A stretch of 11,564 nt of DNA from the NCBI GenBank assembly GCA_026770585.1, contig MU646632.1:400938-412501 (forward strand), given 5' to 3'. The number at the start of each line of letters is the position of its first letter. Position 1 is the first letter of the stretch. The position numbers and the translations under genes are program-made. This DNA is from Baffinella frigidus (taxonomy: Eukaryota > Cryptophyceae > Cryptomonadales > Baffinellaceae). The notes under the pieces were generated by a model, which searched no databases, was not told the origin of the DNA, and saw nothing but the letters and a program-made list of their open reading frames with translations. This document shows positions 6,207 through 11,564 of the stretch, one piece after another.

Positions 6207-9200
6207 GTGACGCCCCTCACACCACACAGCGGGCTACAAAGGGAAACTATGGCCAAATCTAAGCCATTTCCCGATACCTTTAAGAGGTCGAAACTACGCT
6301 GGACCTGAGGGTGGTCAATTGTAAAAGTCAACTCATCTGTAGGCGTGAGTCAACGTTTGGCAGAATGTACAGGATCCTGTACATTCTTCCCTTGTGTCAA
6401 CTTATGATTGCTCCCGGTCACGTCTAAAGTAGAGGCCATAATCCGGGATTATGGCCATAATCCCGGATTATGGCATGCCCCTTAAGAAGTGGCCTTAGCC
6501 GTAGGAACCCCCCTATGCCCCTACGCTATTGCCTACCGTAGAGCGTTTGCGGTAATTGTTGTCCATTTGGACGTGCGGTTTTCCGGTTTTCCGGTTTTGT
6601 AAAATGTTGTAAAGGCCTGACAACATTTTAAATGGACACTTCTGGTACAAATGAAAACCGGAAAACCGGAGAACCGCACGTCCAAAACGGACAACAATTA
6701 CCGCAAATGCTCTAGCGCTCCATAACCTGAGTGCAGCCACCAGCAAACCGTAGCAGCTTATAACCGGGTCGGGTACTGTAGTAATTTTCAGCTAAACCCG
6801 AGAAATCTCTTGGGTATCTCCCGTCAGCAATTCGAGGTCCCTAGGGTTTCCTACCGTAGGGTCATAGGAAAGGTGTTTTTTGAAATCGAATACCCGAATC
6901 CTTGGGAGGATCCGATAAAAGCTGCTACGGGTTGCTCGTGGAGGTGGGGCCCCTCACACCTCCACCCGGTGGTCTACGAAGGTATCGACTACCACCAACC
7001 CTCACGGTGAGACCAAATCATCGAAAACCTTTGAGCCATTTTATCTTGCCAGTCCGTCGAATTCGAGGTGCTGACAAAAAAGAATTCCTTTAAAACTCCC
7101 ATTTTCAGGGCTTTGGGAGTTTTAAATGTGTTTTGCACACAAGGTCGAAAATCATCAATTTGGTCCCCCCCGTGAGGGCTGGTGGTACGCTACATCGAGC
7201 GTATAACGTGACCAAATCTGCACTAGAAACTCCTTGAAGTTTACTTACTAAAGTGAAGTTGACTTTTGACGAAAGGTCCGTGGTCCACCGTGTGGTACTG
7301 GAAGGGGTGGCCTGGCAAATTTCATGTGGAAACGGTTTTGCTTTAAAACCTTGGAATCAATGAAAATTACCACACGAATACTTTAATATTACTAATAAGG
7401 ATCATGGTGTGTAGTAAATTTCATTGCCCAAAGGGTTTTGAATTAAAACCGTTTCCCTATGAAATTCGCACTTGATCCCCGCCGTGGCCAATGAATCTCT
7501 CCTCTCCTGATCGAAGACTTGCACACTTTTGCATCCCAGTCACGAATCCTGCGGGCATGTTCTCTCTCTCTCTCGTTAAAAGCCGACATTTATCCGGGGA
7601 AACCTTTTTTTCTTTCATTTGACGGCAATGAAAATTGCTGCACAATTCGTTCTTACTAGTAATATTAAATAATTCGAGTAGCAATTTTCATTGGAACCAA
7701 ACGAAAGAAAAATGTGTTTCCCCGGATAAACATGTCAAAGCCGGCATGATGCTTGCGCCCGTGAACATCCCCTGGGCCAGTATCCAAAAGATCCACCACA
7801 CCCCTCTACGGTAAGGTTCAAACTCAGTACAACACGCGCCTGCCCACACGAGGCTATCCATGCGAACAGATTCATAAGTTAATAATTGGATTATTGCCCA
7901 GGAAACACGCCAAAAGTCAGTATTTGATCACATTTCCGTACGGATATCCGTACGGAAACGTGATCATTTCCCCAATTTTTTAAAAAAGTCCTTTTATTCT
8001 GTTCGCATGGATAGCCTCGTGTGGGCAGCTAGCCCTCCCGTGCGGGATCCATCCAAATTGTGCTCTGCTCCTTGGATACATGGTGGCCATCCACTCGAGA
8101 TTGCACGAAGGGCCGATTTACATGTGATTTACATGTGGGATTGTAAACGTGTGTACCAGGATAGGGTATTCCAACCTCGTGTCTGTGCTAATTTTGCAGA
8201 GTTACGTAAAAAAAACATTGAATGGCTCCAATTGCAATGGAAGTTGCTACACACAGGCTACTTCTCGGGTTTAGATAGGCCCCTCTAGCATTCTCGTGCG
8301 GATGTTTCGATCCTCTATAGACGCACGTTTCTCTCTCTTGGCCAGTGGACCTCCCCTAGGCGGTATCCATGCTTTTTCTGCAGATCTTTCCTACGGAAAG
8401 GCGTGTCGTTGGGCCATGTTGGGAGAGATCAATACCTAAAGGACCTAAACAGACCCACGCCAGGTACCACACAGTGGACTACGAACCGTTCATCAAAAGT
8501 CAACTTACCTTGAGGCAATTCACTTTGAGATTTTTTGGGTACAATTTGGTCACGTGACACCCTGAACTCCAGCCCCAACGAAACCCTTGTAGCCCACCGT
8601 GTGGGTAGTACGGTTCAAACTCAGTATAGTACGAACCTGCAGCATTCTCATTCGGGATCCATCGAAGCAATTATCTGCGGGTTGGCCACGCCAGGTCATT
8701 TGTCGGAATTTCAGCTACAAGTCTTTTTAAAAAACTTGTACCCGGATCCGAAATTTGTATTCGGATCGGACGTGGAAAGGACGAGTAGCTGCGAAATCGA
8801 TGGTGGCTACGTACCATTCGGTACCACGAAATGAAACGTTGCGTTCTGAGATTCCCAGTAATGACCTGGCGTGGACAGGCGCCTGTCGACCTGCCCTGGG
8901 CAGTTGGCGCGTTCCTCCGGCGCTGGAACGCCGACGCCTTCATCGCCATGGTTCCACCCTACCCGATACCACACGCTTACCAATGTAGTGATTCAAACGG
9001 AAAGGTTTCCGTAATGATCTATTAACCCTCTGGGCGAAGGTTAGTTAGCGCGCTAACTAACTTTAGTTAGAGGTTCAGGGGAAATACGCCGAATCTCGAC
9101 GCTGCTTTGCGCCAGAAAGACCTGCCCTGGCCGCTACCGAGCGAGGACGGGACACGATTTTAAAAACTTGAACCTGAATTATGAAGGAAATGGACTTTTA

Positions 9201-10318
9201 AAATGAAAAGCCAGGACCGGAATCCCGGTCCTGGCTGTCTTATATGTGCCGAGTTGGCTCGACAGCGGGTAGTGGGAGCGTTCCTCCGGCGCTGGAACGC
9301 CGTTGGCAACCTGATGCTTTCATTGCCATGGTCCCAATAGTAAGGGCTGGACGTGACAAACGTGTAGTAAATTTCGTACATTCGGGGGACTCCGAACCAT
9401 TTAAATCAAATACCTGACCGGATAAAGTTCTGGCCCCAAGTAGGCCGCGGGCTGCTAGGACCCTCACGTCTCGTCCCACCTCGCCCTTTCGCGTGTCGTT
9501 TGAACATTGATGATGACCCGCTTTTCCACAGGAGGCAGGCATAATCCTGAGCATTATTCCATTATTTATGCGGCAAACTTCTCTACACACCACACTACAG
9601 TCGGCTCACGCCCCTCCCACGCCCGGTCGTAGGAACCCCTCCCGCGCCCGGTCGCAGGAGGTCGCGGGCTGTTAGGGCCCTCACGTCTCGTCCCACCTCT
9701 CCCTCTGGCCCGTCGCGGTCGTGTTTGACAATTGATTGAAACCCCGCTCTCCCCCAATGTTTCCCATTGCGATTTTTTATCTAAAACCCGCTTTTTATGA
9801 GGAGGCAGAGTTCTGGCCGAACATGCTCTACCAGTGCTCGCGGCGCGGGGCCACGTCCGTGCGTGTCGATGGTACTGAACGAGTGTGTGCTTTGCGGTGA
9901 AACGCAGCTCCTCGTCCTTTCCACGTCCGGGCTTTTACCGGATTCCGAAAAAATCGGTACACAGTTTCATAGGCTAACGGCCTGAAAATGGGGTAGTTAG
10001 GCATACGGCATTGCCTAGGACTTCCTACCGTAGGCCGAGGGATCCTAGGACCAAAAAGTCTCGGCCTACGGTAGGAGGTCCTAGGCAATCCCGTAGGCCT
10101 AACTACCCCATTTTTGGTCAGTTGCCCTATTAAGTTAACTGAAATTCCCACTTGTGCCATGCCTGGTCCCAGGAGGCGGAATTCTGGCCGAACATGCTCT
10201 ACCAGTGCTCACAACGCGGGGCTACCCTCGTGCTGGTCGACGGTCGGATCAGTACCAAGTCGGCCGCGCGGTGGAGCCATTGGATTGTTCGGCCGCTGCT
10301 GCTGAACCTCCTCGCTCG
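5618..10318 (+). CDS. kdtA: 3-deoxy-D-manno-octulosonic acid (Kdo) transferase, multi-exon, 3' incomplete
   Basis: GT30 Kdo transferases (bacterial WaaA/KdtA; plant KDTA, reported in mitochondria) move Kdo from CMP-Kdo to a lipid A precursor. Joining 5618-5771, 5911-6068, 6144-6206, 8879-8950 and 10173-10318 keeps one frame through four GT-AG introns and gives 197 residues, about the first half of the family's usual length. Seen in order: an N-terminal hydrophobic helix (WQLGLYRLASTALTPLVILH), the conserved WLHGASAGES block with the likely catalytic Glu72, VITCGTVGG, DLPWAVGAFLRRWNADAFIAM, the MEAEFWPN block (150-156; MET-E-WPN in bacteria), and VDGRISTKSAARW. The C-terminal nucleotide-binding half is not in the window. 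In-frame ATGs at 5582 and 5594 would add 12 or 8 residues (MVKLMVKRARGK). Intron 3 is ~2.7 kb and filled with foldback elements. Extra copies of exons 4 and 5 lie within intron 4. The identity is firm; the exon choice is inference. Confidence 0.82.
6362..6387. repeat. Perfect 26-bp palindrome
   Basis: AGAATGTACAGGA/TCCTGTACATTCT is a loopless perfect palindrome. AGTCAAC motifs lie on its left (6327, 6350) and a GTCAAC on its right (6398), suggesting it is the centre of a small foldback repeat. Confidence 0.6.
6435..6474. repeat. Perfect 40-bp double palindrome
   Basis: GCCATAATCCGGGATTATGG and CCATAATCCCGGATTATGGC are exact reverse complements, and each half is itself almost palindromic, so the DNA can fold as one long hairpin or two small ones. 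It has no loop at all. Confidence 0.75.
6539..6714. mobile_element. Foldback element H
   Basis: The arms TAGAGCGTTTGCGGTAATTG... (6539-6593) and ...CAATTACCGCAAATGCTCTA (6652-6714) pair over about 50 bp, including GGACGTGCGG and tandem TTTTCCGG units. A second hairpin AAAATGTTGT...ACAACATTTT (6601-6630) sits in the loop. It lies directly after CCTACCGTA of the L-type repeat (6500-6540), so H may have inserted into a second copy of L. Confidence 0.7.
6715..7316. repeat. Gene-free intron DNA with nested inverted repeats (M-like)
   Basis: An inverted pair TACCACCAACCCTCACGG (6989-7006) / CCGTGAGGGCTGGTGGTA (about 7170-7187) encloses an inner stem TTTAAAACTCCC / GGGAGTTTTAAA (7090-7126). Bases 6853-6890 resemble the right part of repeat L1. 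GACCAAAT(C) occurs just outside both arms (7012, 7210). No gene is seen; an open frame at 6810-7010 shares only repeat-derived residues with the frame at 232-744. Confidence 0.5.
7317..7466. mobile_element. Foldback element G1
   Basis: The arms AAATTTCAT-GGAAACGGTTTT...CAATGAAAATTACCACAC and GTGTGTAGTAAATTTCATTG...AAAACCGTTTCCCTATGAAATT face each other around an AT-rich centre TACTTTAATATTACTAATAA. The centre is the reverse complement of that in G2, so G1 and G2 are related copies in opposite orientation. Confidence 0.65.
7585..7736. mobile_element. Foldback element G2
   Basis: The arms GACATTTATCCGGGGAAACC...CAATGAAAATTGCT and AGCAATTTTCATTG...GTTTCCCCGGATAAACATGTC enclose CTTACTAGTAATATTAAATA. 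The AT-rich centre and the CAATGAAAATT inner arm match G1, while the outer arms differ. Confidence 0.65.
7841..8027. mobile_element. MITE-like element E1
   Basis: The terminal inverted repeats CCACACGAGGCTATCC-ATGCGAACAG and CTGTTCGCATGG-ATAGCCTCGTGTGG bound ~185 bp. The interior has ATTGCCCAGGAAACACGCC and a long palindrome GATCACATTTCCGTACGGAT/ATCCGTACGGAAACGTGATC (7927-7966). GC flanks both ends, a possible 2-bp target duplication. The flanks together match 8617-8655, which looks like the same repeat without the insertion. A second copy (E2) is at 10438-10602. Confidence 0.75.
8028..8365. other. Gene-free intron DNA
   Basis: Apart from the flank of E1 (to about 8055, GCGGGATCCATC, shared with 8653-8662), I see no repeat or gene here. 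The open frame through it begins in the E1 terminal repeat and ends at 8288 without a recognisable domain. Confidence 0.35.
8366..8450. repeat. Family C-prime divergent arm C5
   Basis: CATGCTTTTTCTGCAGATC, CTACGGAAAGGCGTGTCGTTGG, ATGTTGGGAG and CCTAAAGGACCTAAAC parallel C4 at 2325-2408, including the segment absent from classical family C arms. Confidence 0.55.
8617..8662. repeat. Empty-site relative of the E1 target
   Basis: CGGTTCAAACTCAGTA, ACCTGCAGC and CGGGATCCATC correspond to the sequence left of E1 (7813-7842) joined directly to that on its right (8026-8053). The repeat here has no E element at the junction CTGC|AGC. Confidence 0.5.
8879..8950 (+). CDS. kdtA: Kdo transferase exon 4 (4a)
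   Basis: The acceptor GTGGACAG precedes 24 codons reading APVDLPWAVGAFLRRWNADA then FIAM, ending ATG|GTTCCA. In GT30 enzymes the corresponding block is (Y)DLP-AV-RFL--W-P---I-M and leads into ETE-WPN. The exon is phase 0 at both ends and has no frameshift, which marks it as the functional copy. Confidence 0.75.
9040..9061. repeat. Perfect 22-bp palindrome
   Basis: GTTAGTTAGCG/CGCTAACTAAC is a loopless palindrome within intron 4, and TTAGTTAG occurs once more just downstream (9063). Confidence 0.6.
9209..9236. repeat. Perfect 12-bp stem-loop
   Basis: AGCCAGGACCGG and CCGGTCCTGGCT pair perfectly around AATC, in intron 4 between exon 4 and its decayed copy. It resembles a bacterial terminator in shape only; here it lies in an intron. 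Confidence 0.55.
9266..9330 (+). pseudogene. Duplicate exon 4 (4b), frameshifted
   Basis: After a possible acceptor CGACAG, the bases read R-VVGAFLRRWNA, then an 11-nt insertion (9302-9312), then DAFIAM ending ATG|GTCCCA. A 22-base block (9280-9301) is identical to exon 4a (8911-8932). Outside it most differences fall at third positions (GTT/GTG, GGC/GGA, GAC/GAT, GCC/GCT, ATC/ATT), with two replacements (W to R, A to V). The donor GT is kept. The insertion breaks the frame, so the copy looks dead. Confidence 0.75.
9443..9540 (+). repeat. Direct repeat R, copy 1, ending in an exon-5-like acceptor
   Basis: CGCGGGCTGCTAGGACCC and TCACGTCTCGTCCCACCTC match 9661-9700 (copy 2) with few changes. 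Copy 1 ends ACCCGCTTTTCCACAG|GAGGCAG, and copy 2 is followed by AACCCGCTTTTTATGAG|GAGGCAGAG, the start of exon 5a. Copy 1 therefore appears to have carried an exon 5 start too, now lost after GAGGCAG. Confidence 0.55.
9613..9661 (+). repeat. Short tandem duplication
   Basis: CCTCCCACGCCCGGTCGTAG GAACC is followed by CCTCCCGCGCCCGGTCGCAG GAGG, two ~25-nt units in tandem directly before copy 2 of repeat R. Confidence 0.5.
9661..9801 (+). repeat. Direct repeat R, copy 2
   Basis: It matches 9443-9530 at CGCGGGCTG-TAGG-CCC and TCACGTCTCGTCCCACCTC and has a similar pyrimidine-rich end before exon 5a. The repeat thus behaves like a duplicated intron-end plus exon-start unit. Confidence 0.5.
9802..9872 (+). 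pseudogene. Duplicate exon 5 (5a), truncated
   Basis: After ATGAG the bases read EAEFWPNMLYQCSRRGATSV then RVDG, homologous to the first 24 codons of exon 5b. Similarity stops at GATGGT; the reading frame then diverges, with no RISTKSAARW part. About 12 of 72 bases differ: six codons are synonymous and three change residues (R/Q, S/L, R/L). It could be a dead copy or, if GATG|GTACTG works as a donor, an alternative exon, though no matching downstream exon is visible. Confidence 0.75.
9969..10130. mobile_element. Foldback element D2
   Basis: This is the 162-bp second copy of family D: ATAGGCTAACGGCCTGAAAA at the left and TTTTTGGTCAGTTGCCCTAT at the right, with the asymmetric loop (GGGATCCTAGGACCAAAAAG) reversed relative to D1. 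It lies in Kdo-transferase intron 4, between exon copies 5a and 5b. Just outside TTC...TAA, GT flanks both ends (CG in D1), a weak hint of a 2-bp target duplication. Confidence 0.75.
10173..10318 (+). CDS. kdtA: Kdo transferase exon 5 (5b), full copy
   Basis: The acceptor CTGGTCCCAG precedes EAEFWPNMLYQCSQRGATLV, LVDGRISTKSAARWSHWIV and RPLLLNLLAR, ending in phase 2 at CTCGCTCG|GTCCAG. GT30 enzymes read ETELWPN...NARLS-RS---W-----PLL at the same place. A consensus acceptor and uninterrupted homology make this the better of the two exon 5 copies. Confidence 0.78.
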
Positions 10319-10395
10319 GTCCAGCCCTCCACGCCAGAGTCTTGGAAGGGGTCGCCCAAAGTCAATTCCCCCGCAAGGCAGTGGTTTCCAAAAGT

Positions 10396-10420
10396 TGTTG
10401 GCTGAGAACCTCTTCGCTCG
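10396..10420 (+). pseudogene. Possible duplicate of exon 5 end
   Basis: TTGTTGGCTGAGAACCTCTT CGCTCG followed by GTCTGA resembles the end of exon 5b, CTGCTGCTGAACCTCCTCGC TCG followed by GTCCAG (10296-10318). The final AACCTC-TCGCTCG|GTC including the donor is shared. A short third trace of exon duplication in this gene, not certain. Confidence 0.4.
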
Positions 10421-10437
10421 GTCTGAACCACGGAGTT

Positions 10438-10602
10438 CCACTCGAGGCTATCCATGCGAACAGATTCATACGTCAATTATTGGATTGGTGCCCAGGAAAC
10501 ACGCCAAAAGTCAGCAATTCGTCACGAACCTACACGCTTTCCGTGTAGCTTTGATTTTTTTGAATGTTGTTTTATTCTGTTCGCATGGATAGCCTCGTGT
10601 GG
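10438..10602. mobile_element. MITE-like element E2
   Basis: Copy 2 of family E: CCACTCGAGGCTATCCATGC at the left, GCATGGATAGCCTCGTGTGG at the right, and an interior with ATTGG-TTG-TGCCCAGGAAACACGCCAAAAG as in E1. The E1 long internal palindrome is replaced by CTACACG-CTTTC-CGTGTAG. TT flanks both ends, where E1 has GC at both ends. Confidence 0.75.
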
Positions 10603-11167
10603 TTAGGCCAACGGCTCCAAATTTGTCAAACGGCTCCAATTCCTGCGGGCAGAGAGTATTTATATTACATACTCTCCAAATAGTATTGTATACTGGATAC
10701 TTTCCAAATAGTACGTATATTGAATCTCTCCAAAGCCGGTGACGCAATCTATTCGCGGCGACTGTTTGAGTGACACGCTCTCCGCTAGAATCGTATCCAT
10801 TGCCCTGGAACCTAACCGGAATGTCACCTTGAATTCAAGGTGAAAAGGTCTTCGGTCGCTGCTAAGTGGAGTAGTATGATCCAGCACCGTATTCCCCTAC
10901 CGTAGGGACTTGGAGCCGTGAGCCTAGGTTCTGAAGGAAACGCTCACATTCCCTAATGGGGGCGAATATTTCAATTAGAAGCACAACCAGATGGAATTAG
11001 GACTCCCAACCCTGGCCCTGACGACGGGCGCGCCCCGCCGGCAGGCTGGCGGAGGGGAGGGGGAGGGGGAGGGAGAGAGAGGGAGGGGGAGAGGGAGAGG
11101 GGGAGAGAGAGGCCCTGACGAGCGAGCCCTTATGGTCCACCCCTGTTTCTCCCGACGCGAGCGTTCG
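10603..11167. other. Gene-free stretch after exon 5
   Basis: I see no further Kdo-transferase exon here. Contents: tandem-like ACTCTCCAAATAGTA / ACTTTCCAAATAGTA units (10670-10735), a perfect 20-bp palindrome TCACCTTGAATTCAAGGTGA (10824-10843), a lone CCTACCGTAGG (10897-10907), and a purine-rich GGAGGGGGA tract (11053-11112). Confidence 0.4.
11053..11112 (+). repeat. Purine-rich G/A tract
   Basis: About 60 bases of almost pure G and A made of GGGGGA and GAGAGAG units. Such tracts can form triplex (H-DNA) or G-quadruplex structures in general; that it does so here is inference. Confidence 0.6.
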
Positions 11168-11316
11168 AGCTCTGTCCCACTTGGGTTTGGGCTCCCCATA
11201 AATTCGCCCCCCCGAAATTTTACGGGTAAATCTCGCGGGGGGGTGATAAAATGTACCTGTAAAATTGGGGGGGGGGGGCGAATTTGTGGGGAGCCCAAAT
11301 CAAGTGGAACAGAGCT
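11168..11316. mobile_element. Foldback element I
   Basis: The arms AGCTCTGTCCCACTTGGGTT TGGGCTCCCCA-AAATTCG and the inverse CGAATTTGTGGGGAGCCCAAAT then CAAGTGGAACAGAGCT pair over ~45 bp, with C-runs and G-runs facing each other inside. The outer terminus CTAGCTCTG (read from the right end) is the same as in elements F1 and F2. Confidence 0.65.
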
Positions 11317-11355
11317 AGGCGTTGCGTCTCTGCCCGCACAGAATCATTGCATCTC

Positions 11356-11395
11356 TGGTCAGGTATCTGACAGCAATCTGTCAGATACGTGACCA
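11356..11395. repeat. Two-step stem-loop
   Basis: GTATCTGACA and TGTCAGATAC (10 bp) form a perfect stem around GCAATC, extended outward by TGGTCA / TGACCA with one base between on each side. Confidence 0.55.
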
Positions 11396-11536
11396 AGCCT
11401 GCCCGTGACTGGTACTAACTGTAACAACCCCACATTTAAATCCTGTCACAGAATCAACCCCACACGATGCACCATCGACTTGGCAGGATCCACAAACTTG
11501 CACACCATTCCTCCTTCTCCGTGCACGAACGCCCCT

Positions 11537-11564
11537 CACCTAACCCCCAAACCCTAACTCTTGA
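11537..11564. repeat. Telomere-like sequence at window end
   Basis: CACCTAACCCCCAAACCCTA AC is a degenerate CCCTAAA-type stretch. It resembles the short intron of the minus-strand gene (5285-5338) and could likewise be an intron end, possibly preceding another exon outside the window. Confidence 0.35.

Larger units (their letters stand above)
6207..8878 (+). other. Intron 3 of Kdo transferase (~2.7 kb, element-rich)
   Basis: It is bounded by CTACAG|GTGACG and GTGGACAG|GCGCCT, both phase 0. It contains foldback elements H, M-like, G1, G2 and E1, a C-prime arm, several perfect palindromes, and repeats shared with bases 574-720. I see no other gene. An open frame at 8007-8288 starts inside the E1 terminal repeat and has no recognisable protein. 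Confidence 0.6.

Noticed and set aside
8007-8288. 93-residue open frame in intron 3
   Set aside because: Its start codon lies in the E1 terminal inverted repeat and the rest has no family resemblance.
9209-9236. Rho-independent terminator
   Set aside because: The stem is strong but no T-run follows, and it lies inside a eukaryotic intron among many similar palindromes.
10152-10592. 146-residue open frame read as a whole gene
   Set aside because: Only 10173-10318 matches Kdo transferase; the rest is read-through of the intron and element E2.
11537-11564. Chromosome end (telomere)
   Set aside because: Only a few degenerate CCCTAA units are present and they do not run to the window end as a perfect array.

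Overview
This window looks like nuclear DNA of a unicellular eukaryotic alga or related protist. It has GT-AG introns, GC-rich exons set in AT-richer and CCTAGG-rich non-coding DNA, telomere-like CCCTAA/CCCTAC tracts, and an exceptional density of small inverted-repeat (MITE or foldback-like) elements. I see no prokaryotic operons, no Shine-Dalgarno-led genes, no rRNA, no tRNA and no CRISPR. A haptophyte or similar GC-rich alga would fit, but the lineage is inference.

Layout. Bases 1-1010 are palindromic elements. Bases 1011-2430 hold no intact gene, but several short stretches read like fragments of a decayed ankyrin-repeat gene. Bases 2430-4530 are mostly nested and abutting foldback elements of families A, B, C, D and F. 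From 4624 to 5514 (minus strand) lies a two-exon gene for a 278-residue Ala-rich protein of unknown function, with an N-terminal hydrophobic segment and a C-terminal coiled coil. Its 54-nt intron is telomere-like sequence. About 100 bp away, on the plus strand, starts the main gene: a eukaryotic Kdo transferase (KdtA/WaaA, GT30), spread over at least five exons from 5618 to 10318 and running off the window.

The Kdo-transferase gene is the centre of interest. Exons 1-3 are compact (introns of 139 and 75 nt). Intron 3 is about 2.7 kb and is packed with foldback elements (H, G1, G2, E1 and several perfect palindromes). Exons 4 and 5 each occur more than once. A good exon 4 (8879-8950) is followed by a frameshifted copy (9266-9330). 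A truncated exon 5 copy (9802-9872) precedes the full one (10173-10318). Most codon differences between copies are synonymous, so each copy seems to have spent time under protein-level selection. The order 4-4'-5'-5 suggests local duplication or patching with a paralogue or allele, not a simple tandem block.

The ~100-bp gap between the two divergent genes has a 16-bp perfect palindrome and may be a shared promoter. Apart from these genes, the window is best read as a record of successive small-transposon insertions. One insertion is nested in another (B2 in A5), and one pre-insertion (empty) site can be recognised (E1). No transposase gene is visible.
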